The notes under the pieces: model-generated
Told to the model about the DNA's origin: nothing
The model's input: the letters and a program-made list of their open reading frames with translations, nothing else
Database searches by the model: none
In this document: piece after piece, positions 59,574 to 64,000 of the stretch
How positions within the stretch are numbered: the stretch's first letter is position 1
Layout of the letters: the number at the start of each line of letters is the position of its first letter
Origin: Hymenobacter armeniacus
Lineage (GTDB): Bacteria > Bacteroidota > Bacteroidia > Cytophagales > Hymenobacteraceae
Length of the DNA: 64,000 nucleotides
Assembly: GCF_014699055.1 (NCBI RefSeq)
Contig: NZ_JACXAC010000009.1
Location: 1 to 64,000, forward strand
Direction of reading: 5' to 3'
Program-made: the position numbers and the translations under genes

Positions 59574-60464
59574 GTGAATACAGATATTAGCACGCCTCCG
59601 GCGTCTTCGCCCGCGGCCGAAGAGCCCACCTACTGGACCGAAATCATTGAGCCACAAGAGGGCTTGTTCCAATTGGGGCTGGCGGCCGTGTGGCGCTACC
59701 GCGACTTGGTGATGCTGTTTGTGCGCCGCGATTTTGTGGCTTCCTACAAGCAGACCATTCTGGGCCCCATCTGGATAGTGGCGCAGCCGCTGCTTACGAC
59801 GCTCATGTACCTGGTCATTTTCGGCAACATCGCCCGGCTCTCGACCGACGGCTTGCCGGCACTGCTGTTTTACCTCTCGGGCGTCACCATCTGGAACTAC
59901 TTTGCCCAAACGCTCACCGCGACGGCGGCCGTTTTTCGCGACAACGCGGCCATTTTCGGCAAGGTGTACTTTCCGCGGCTGGCCATGCCGCTGTCCATTG
60001 TGCTCTCCAACCTCATCCGTTTTGCCGTGCAGTTTGCGCTGTTTCTGGCGGTATGGGGGTATTATTGGGTGAATACCAATACGGTACACCCCAATGCCTA
60101 CTTGCTGCTGCTGCCCGTGCTGGTGGGGCTCATGGGCCTGCTCTCGCTGGGCATTGGCATGGTGTTCAGCGCGCTCACCACCAAGTACCGCGACCTGGCC
60201 GTGCTTCTCGGCTTTGGCATTCAGTTGGCGATGTACGCCAGCCCGGTCATCTATCCGGTGTCGAGCGTGCCGGCGCACTACCGGTGGCTGCTGCAGGCCA
60301 ACCCCATCACGCCCATCATTGAAACGCTGCGCTACGGCTTCCTGGGCTCAGGCACGTTTAGCTGGCACGGCCTGGCGCTGAGCGCGTTGCTAACCGTCGT
60401 CATCCTGCTGCTCGGCGTCGTTATTTTCAATCGCACGCAGCGAAGCTTCACCGATACCGTGTAG
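59574..60464 (+). CDS. Polysaccharide ABC exporter permease (Wzm/TagG-like)
   Basis: A 296-residue ABC-2-type membrane subunit. After a polar N-terminus (STPPASSPAAEEPTYWTEIIEP) and an amphipathic helix, VRRDFVASYKQTILGPIWIVAQPLLTTLMYLVIFG begins the first transmembrane segments. Six hydrophobic segments can be counted, with VYFPRLAMPLSIVLSNLI and the C-terminal NPITPIIETLRYGFLG typical of Wzm/TagG. The probable start is GTG at 59574, because no in-frame ATG lies close and the longer frame overlaps the GT61 gene. It must pair with the ATPase at 50686 to export the lipid-linked glycan; the pair is split by about 7.6 kb of biosynthesis genes. Confidence 0.9.
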   Translation: MNTDISTPPASSPAAEEPTYWTEIIEPQEGLFQLGLAAVWRYRDLVMLFVRRDFVASYKQTILGPIWIVAQPLLTTLMYLVIFGNIARLSTDGLPALLFYLSGVTIWNYFAQTLTATAAVFRDNAAIFGKVYFPRLAMPLSIVLSNLIRFAVQFALFLAVWGYYWVNTNTVHPNAYLLLLPVLVGLMGLLSLGIGMVFSALTTKYRDLAVLLGFGIQLAMYASPVIYPVSSVPAHYRWLLQANPITPIIETLRYGFLGSGTFSWHGLALSALLTVVILLLGVVIFNRTQRSFTDTV

Positions 60465-60488
60465 GCGGCATCAAAGCCGGGGCAACGC

Positions 60489-60941
60489 TTAGCCGTAGGG
60501 GTTAGCTTGTTTGATTTCCAGCCACCGGTCGGGTCGGTCGAGCGCCTCGTAGCCAAAGCGCTGGTAGAGCGTGTGCGCGTCGTACGTGGCCAGCAGGTGG
60601 CGGCGCAGGTTTTGCAGGTCGGGGTGGGCCTGCATCCGGCTCACCAGCCATTTGGAGAGGCCCTGGCCGCGGTGCGCGGGCAGCACAAACACGTCGCAGA
60701 GCCAGGCAAACGTGGCCCGGTCCGTCACCACGCGGCAGAAGCCGGCCTGGCTGCCGTCGGGCGCATACAGCCCAAAGTTTAGGGAGTGGGCAATGGCGCG
60801 CTCCACGGTGGCCCGCGGAATGTGCCGCGCCCAGTACGATTCTTCGCTCAGCCACCGGTGCACGGCGGCCACGTCGAGCCGGGCCGGGTCGGTGCTGAGG
60901 AAATAGCCATCGGGCCGGGTTTCGGTGATGAAGTCAGGCAT
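60489..60941 (-). CDS. GNAT-family N-acetyltransferase
   Basis: A 150-residue acetyl-CoA-dependent acetyltransferase. The acetyl-CoA pyrophosphate-binding motif is VLPAHRGQGLSKWLVSRM (Q/R-x-x-G-x-G/A form, RGQGLS). Strand beta4 is FAWLCDVFV, and the C-terminal YDAHTLYQRFGYEALDRP is the usual GNAT end with a Tyr. The ATG at 60941 (MPDFITETRPDGY) is used; the frame extends three codons to a TTG at 60950. A minus-strand TAGCTTGC at 60983-60976 is a possible degenerate -7 box. The substrate is unknown. It converges with the permease gene 24 bases away. Confidence 0.9.
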   Translation of the reverse strand: MPDFITETRPDGYFLSTDPARLDVAAVHRWLSEESYWARHIPRATVERAIAHSLNFGLYAPDGSQAGFCRVVTDRATFAWLCDVFVLPAHRGQGLSKWLVSRMQAHPDLQNLRRHLLATYDAHTLYQRFGYEALDRPDRWLEIKQANPYG

Positions 60942-61091
60942 GAGCGGCAAAAGGCGAAGGAAGTAAGCAAGGGCGGCAAGCTACAAACTCGCGGCCGTTG
61001 GCAGCGGTTGCACATCCAGCGGCCGGGCTGCTGCGTTAGCAACTCCAGGCCATCACTTGCTTATCTTCACCTTATTACTCAACCAACTACT

Positions 61092-62492
61092 ATGAAAACG
61101 CTACGCTTTGCTGTGCTGGCCGCCTGGGCCGGCGCGGCGCCCCTGGCGGCGGCCGGGCAGGCGCCGGCGCTCAGCACTTTTGCCGTGGGTGCCACCACCG
61201 TCACGGTCTCGGCCGTGGCCACCAACCTCGACGTGGTGTGGGAGCTGGTGTGGGGCCCTGATAATTTCTTGTGGGCCACGGAACGCTACGGCCGCATCAG
61301 CCGCATCAATCCGACCACGGGGCAGGTGCTGCCCCTGCTCACCCTGCCCGACGTGACGACCGTGAGCGAGAGCGGCCTGCTGGGCATGGTGCTGCACCCG
61401 CAGTTTGCCACCTCGCCCTACGTGTACGTGGTGTACAACTACACCGACGCCGGCAGCCTCAAGGAGAAAGTGGTGCGCTACACCTACTCGGCCACGGCCA
61501 ACACCCTGACGGCCCCGCTCGTGCTGCTGGGCGGCATCACGGCCTTCAACACGCACAGCGGCTCGCGCCTGCTCATTCTGCCCGACCTTACGCTGCTCGT
61601 GACCACCGGCGATGCCTCCCAGGCGTCGTTGGCCCAAAACCCGACCTCGCTCAACGGCAAAATCCTGCGCATGAACCTCGACGGCACCGTGCCGGCCGAC
61701 AACCCGACGCCCAACAGCCTGGTGTATACGCTGGGCCACCGCAACCCGCAGGGGCTGGTGCGCCTGCCCAGCGGCAGCCTCTACAGCTCGGAGCACGGCC
61801 CCAACAACGACGACGAGATTAACAAGATTGAAGCCGGCCGCAACTACGGCTGGCCCGACGTGGAAGGCTATTGCAACCTGGCCGCCGAAAGAACCTTTTG
61901 CGCCGCCAACAACGTGCGCGAGCCGCTCTATACCTGGACGCCCACCATCGCGCCGGCCGGGCTGGCCTACTATGACCACCCGGCCATCCCCGGCTGGCGC
62001 GGCAGCTTGCTGCTGGCCGTGCTCAAAGACCAGCGCCTGCTGCAACTGCCGCTGGACGCGGCGGGCGCCGCCATCACCGGGCGCACCGACTACCTGGCGG
62101 GCCAGTTTGGCCGGCTGCGCGCCATTTGCGTGTCGCCCGCGGGCAAAGTGTACGTGGGCACCAGCAACCTGCGCGGCCAGATAGGCAACCCTGCCGCCAC
62201 CGATGACCGCATCCTAGTGCTCGAAAACCGTTCGTTTGTAACGGCCAATCGGCCCGAAGCAAGCTTCTCGTTCGACGTCTTTCCCAACCCGGCCCAGCGC
62301 TCGGCCACGGTGCGGCTGGCGGCGCCGGCCACGCGCCTCACCATTCGCGACGTGCTGGGGCGCTCTGTGGCCGCCATTCGCCCTAGTTCCCTCACTGCCG
62401 CGCTGGACCTGAGCGCGTTGCGCGCCGGCACCTATTTTGTAGAAGCCGAAGGAGCAGCCGGGCGCGCCACGCGCCGGCTGGTGGTAGAATAG
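61092..62492 (+). CDS. PQQ-type glucose/sorbosone dehydrogenase with T9SS tail
   Basis: A 466-residue secreted six-bladed beta-propeller of the soluble PQQ sugar-dehydrogenase family. The signal peptide is MKTLRFAVLAAWAGAAPLAAAG. Family blocks are ATERYGRISRI, GLLGMVLHPQFA, FNTHSGSRLLILPDLTLLVTTGD (a His likely near PQQ), LGHRNPQGLVRLPSG and SSEHGPNNDDEINKIEAGRNYGWP. The last 75 or so residues contain VFPNPAQRSATV, LTIRDVLGRSV and LRAGTYFVEAEG, a T9SS sorting domain, so the enzyme is exported to the surface or medium. The ATG at 61092 is chosen for the signal peptide. The sugar or alcohol oxidised is not known. Confidence 0.9.
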   Translation: MKTLRFAVLAAWAGAAPLAAAGQAPALSTFAVGATTVTVSAVATNLDVVWELVWGPDNFLWATERYGRISRINPTTGQVLPLLTLPDVTTVSESGLLGMVLHPQFATSPYVYVVYNYTDAGSLKEKVVRYTYSATANTLTAPLVLLGGITAFNTHSGSRLLILPDLTLLVTTGDASQASLAQNPTSLNGKILRMNLDGTVPADNPTPNSLVYTLGHRNPQGLVRLPSGSLYSSEHGPNNDDEINKIEAGRNYGWPDVEGYCNLAAERTFCAANNVREPLYTWTPTIAPAGLAYYDHPAIPGWRGSLLLAVLKDQRLLQLPLDAAGAAITGRTDYLAGQFGRLRAICVSPAGKVYVGTSNLRGQIGNPAATDDRILVLENRSFVTANRPEASFSFDVFPNPAQRSATVRLAAPATRLTIRDVLGRSVAAIRPSSLTAALDLSALRAGTYFVEAEGAAGRATRRLVVE

Positions 62493-62521
62493 CCCGCCCC
62501 AACTCGCCGGTACCAACACAA

Positions 62522-62551
62522 AAAAAGCCCCGGCACTCGCCGGGGCTTTTT
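62522..62551. terminator. Bidirectional terminator between convergent genes
   Basis: A 13-bp perfect stem (62522-62534 and 62539-62551), loop ACTC, core GCCCCGGC with A5 and T5 flanks. It lies between the dehydrogenase stop and the convergent T9SS gene stop at 62572, serving both. Confidence 0.88.
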
Positions 62552-62571
62552 GAGATGAAACAACGCGGAGG

Positions 62572-64000
62572 CTATTCCAGCACCACTTTGCGGGTGAGCA
62601 CCTGCTCGCCCACGGTCACGCGCAGCGTGTAGAGGCCGCCAGCCAAGTGGCGGGTCGAGAGCGTCTGCTCGGCAGCGCCGTTCAAGGCCTGGGTGCGCAC
62701 GGTCTGACCCAGCGCATTCAGCAGCGTGGCCTGGCCGGTGCCGGTGGGGCCGCTGAGGCGCAGGGTGAGCTGGCCGGTGTTGCTCGGGTTGGGGTACACC
62801 AGCAGGGCTTCGGTGTCGGCCTGGGCGCGGGTAGCCGTGGGCGTGCCGGCAATGGTGAAGGTGCCCGGCGTGTCGGAGCTGCCGTAGCCGCTGATGGCCA
62901 CGTAGTAGCGCGTGCCCACCGTCAGGCCCGTGATGTTGATGGGGCCCACGTTCTGGTTGTTGCCGGGACCAGCTTGGCAGAACACTTGCGTGAACGGACC
63001 AGCCGAGCAGCTCGGCGACGTGTACACGCGCACCGAGCCGGCGGCCGTGCCCGTGACGGTCATGGCGCGGGTGGTGGCGGTGGCGGTGAAGGCGTACCAT
63101 ACATCCTTGGGTACGGCGGCCGGAGCGCAGGCCGGCACGTTGATGCCGTTCTGGAGGCTGGTGGTGGCGCCCACGTTGGAGCCCGTGATGGTAGTCGTGC
63201 CCAGGGTGATGGCGCCGCAGGGCTCGTCGTTGGCCGGGGCCGTGAGCGGCGTGGTGAAGCAGATGGGGCCCACAAACGTGCTGCTGCCATTGGTCGAGCC
63301 GCAGTTCTGGCGCACGTAGAAGCAGTAAGTCGTGCTAGGAGTGAGGCCGGTGAGCGTGGTGGTAGTACCCGAAATGTTGGTGACCGAAGTACCGGTGCCG
63401 GGCGTAAAGCCCTGCGGGCCATACTCAACGTCGTAGGTGCCGGGCGTGCCGGCGGGCGCCGTCCACGTCAGCTGTGCCGTCGTGTTGGTGAGGTTGCTGG
63501 CGGCGGGGCCGGTGGGCACGGCGCAGTTCGACGGCGACGTGGCGCACACGCCAATGGGGCCAAACGTGTCGTTGCCATACTCCCACACCCGTACGTAGAG
63601 CACTTCGCCGGGCGTGCGGCCGGTAAGGGCGATGAGCGAGAACAGGCCGTTCTGGCTGTCGTCGTCGTCGCACTCAATCTGGTTGAGCGTGGTGCAAGTG
63701 CCCGAGTACACGGCCATGCCCGTGTCGGTAACGGGGCCGCCCGTGCCCGAGGTTTCGAGCGTCACGGTGCCCGTGGCCGGTACCGTCACTTTAAACCAGA
63801 TGTCGCCGCCCTGGTAGTCGGCCGTGCCGCCGCCCGTGGTGCAGTTCGTGGGCGCCGGGGCGCCCGTCGAGGCCGTGGCGGCCGTGTTGTTGCCCATGGT
63901 GGGCGCCGTGCAACCCCCAAACTGAACCGGAATGTTGATGGCGCCGGCGCAGTCGTCGTTGGCCGGCGCCACGGCCGCCGTCGTGAAGCTGCCCGCGTTG
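62572..64000 (-). CDS. T9SS-exported fibronectin-domain protein, partial at N-terminus
   Basis: The frame is open from the stop at 62572 to the right edge, so the start lies outside the window; about 476 codons are visible. Two modules beginning with PANDDCAGAINIP and PANDEPCGAITLG, each followed by a Trp-containing FKVTVPATGTVTLETSG or DVWYAFTATATTRAMTVTG block, resemble pre-peptidase/PPC-like beta-sandwiches. Between them is a fibronectin type III domain (PTGPAASNLTNTTAQLTWTAP, STTYCFYVRQNCG). The end is a T9SS sorting domain (LVYPNPSNTGQLTL, LAGGLYTLRVTVGEQVLTRKVVLE). Proteins with this plan are often surface adhesins or the tails of secreted peptidases. No catalytic domain is visible in this part. 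Confidence 0.88.
   Translation of the reverse strand, partial: NAGSFTTAAVAPANDDCAGAINIPVQFGGCTAPTMGNNTAATASTGAPAPTNCTTGGGTADYQGGDIWFKVTVPATGTVTLETSGTGGPVTDTGMAVYSGTCTTLNQIECDDDDSQNGLFSLIALTGRTPGEVLYVRVWEYGNDTFGPIGVCATSPSNCAVPTGPAASNLTNTTAQLTWTAPAGTPGTYDVEYGPQGFTPGTGTSVTNISGTTTTLTGLTPSTTYCFYVRQNCGSTNGSSTFVGPICFTTPLTAPANDEPCGAITLGTTTITGSNVGATTSLQNGINVPACAPAAVPKDVWYAFTATATTRAMTVTGTAAGSVRVYTSPSCSAGPFTQVFCQAGPGNNQNVGPINITGLTVGTRYYVAISGYGSSDTPGTFTIAGTPTATRAQADTEALLVYPNPSNTGQLTLRLSGPTGTGQATLLNALGQTVRTQALNGAAEQTLSTRHLAGGLYTLRVTVGEQVLTRKVVLE

Noticed and set aside
1..64000. CRISPR array, tRNA/rRNA genes, integrase, transposase or phage genes
   Set aside because: I looked for direct repeats with spacers, tRNA-like cloverleafs and known mobile-element protein motifs and found none convincing. 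Only small palindromic repeats are present.

Overview
The window looks like a chromosomal segment of a GC-rich, aerobic member of the Bacteroidota, most likely Hymenobacter or a close relative (inference). The support is: a SusC/SusD pair; seven proteins ending in type IX secretion (T9SS) sorting domains of the FPNP...G-Y type or a gliding-type variant; repeated TAnnTTTG (-7) promoter boxes instead of TATAAT; no consistent Shine-Dalgarno sequences; and AT-rich promoter islands in otherwise very GC-rich DNA. No rRNA, tRNA, CRISPR array, integrase or transposase was seen.

Layout. 1-9.2 kb: end of a TonB-dependent receptor gene (cut by the left edge), dxs, a small lipoprotein, an aldo/keto reductase and a T9SS-exported protein with Ig-like repeats. 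9.5-34.8 kb: a large arabinan/L-arabinose utilisation locus. Forward strand: susC, susD, a lipoprotein GH43, a T9SS-exported GH43 with a ricin-like module, a lipoprotein aldose 1-epimerase, araB, araD, araA, GH51 and GH127. Reverse strand: a clan GH-A hydrolase, GH43, a transaldolase/glucose-6-phosphate isomerase fusion and another GH43. It ends with a divergent LacI-family regulator. Polymer is cut at the surface, imported by SusCD, trimmed in the periplasm to L-arabinose, converted by AraA-AraB-AraD to xylulose 5-phosphate, and fed through transaldolase and phosphoglucose isomerase into central metabolism. At least five copies of a 16-bp palindrome (consensus ACACAATCGATTGTGT) lie at the key promoters and are the likely operators of the LacI protein.

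34.9-48.2 kb: an alpha/beta hydrolase, a two-module TonB-C-type protein, a DUF1800-DUF1501-lamin-tail/T9SS gene group with a Tat signal on the DUF1501 protein, a T9SS beta-helix protein, asd, a carboxypeptidase-regulatory-domain protein and an alkyladenine DNA glycosylase. A second beta-helix paralogue follows at 48.2-50.4 kb.

50.7-60.5 kb: a surface-glycan export cluster, with a Wzt-like ABC ATPase at the start and its Wzm-like permease at the end. Between them lie an FkbM methyltransferase and six glycosyltransferases (four GT2, one GT8-like, one GT61). 60.5-64 kb: a GNAT acetyltransferase, a PQQ-type sugar dehydrogenase with a T9SS tail, and a T9SS-exported fibronectin-domain protein cut by the right edge.
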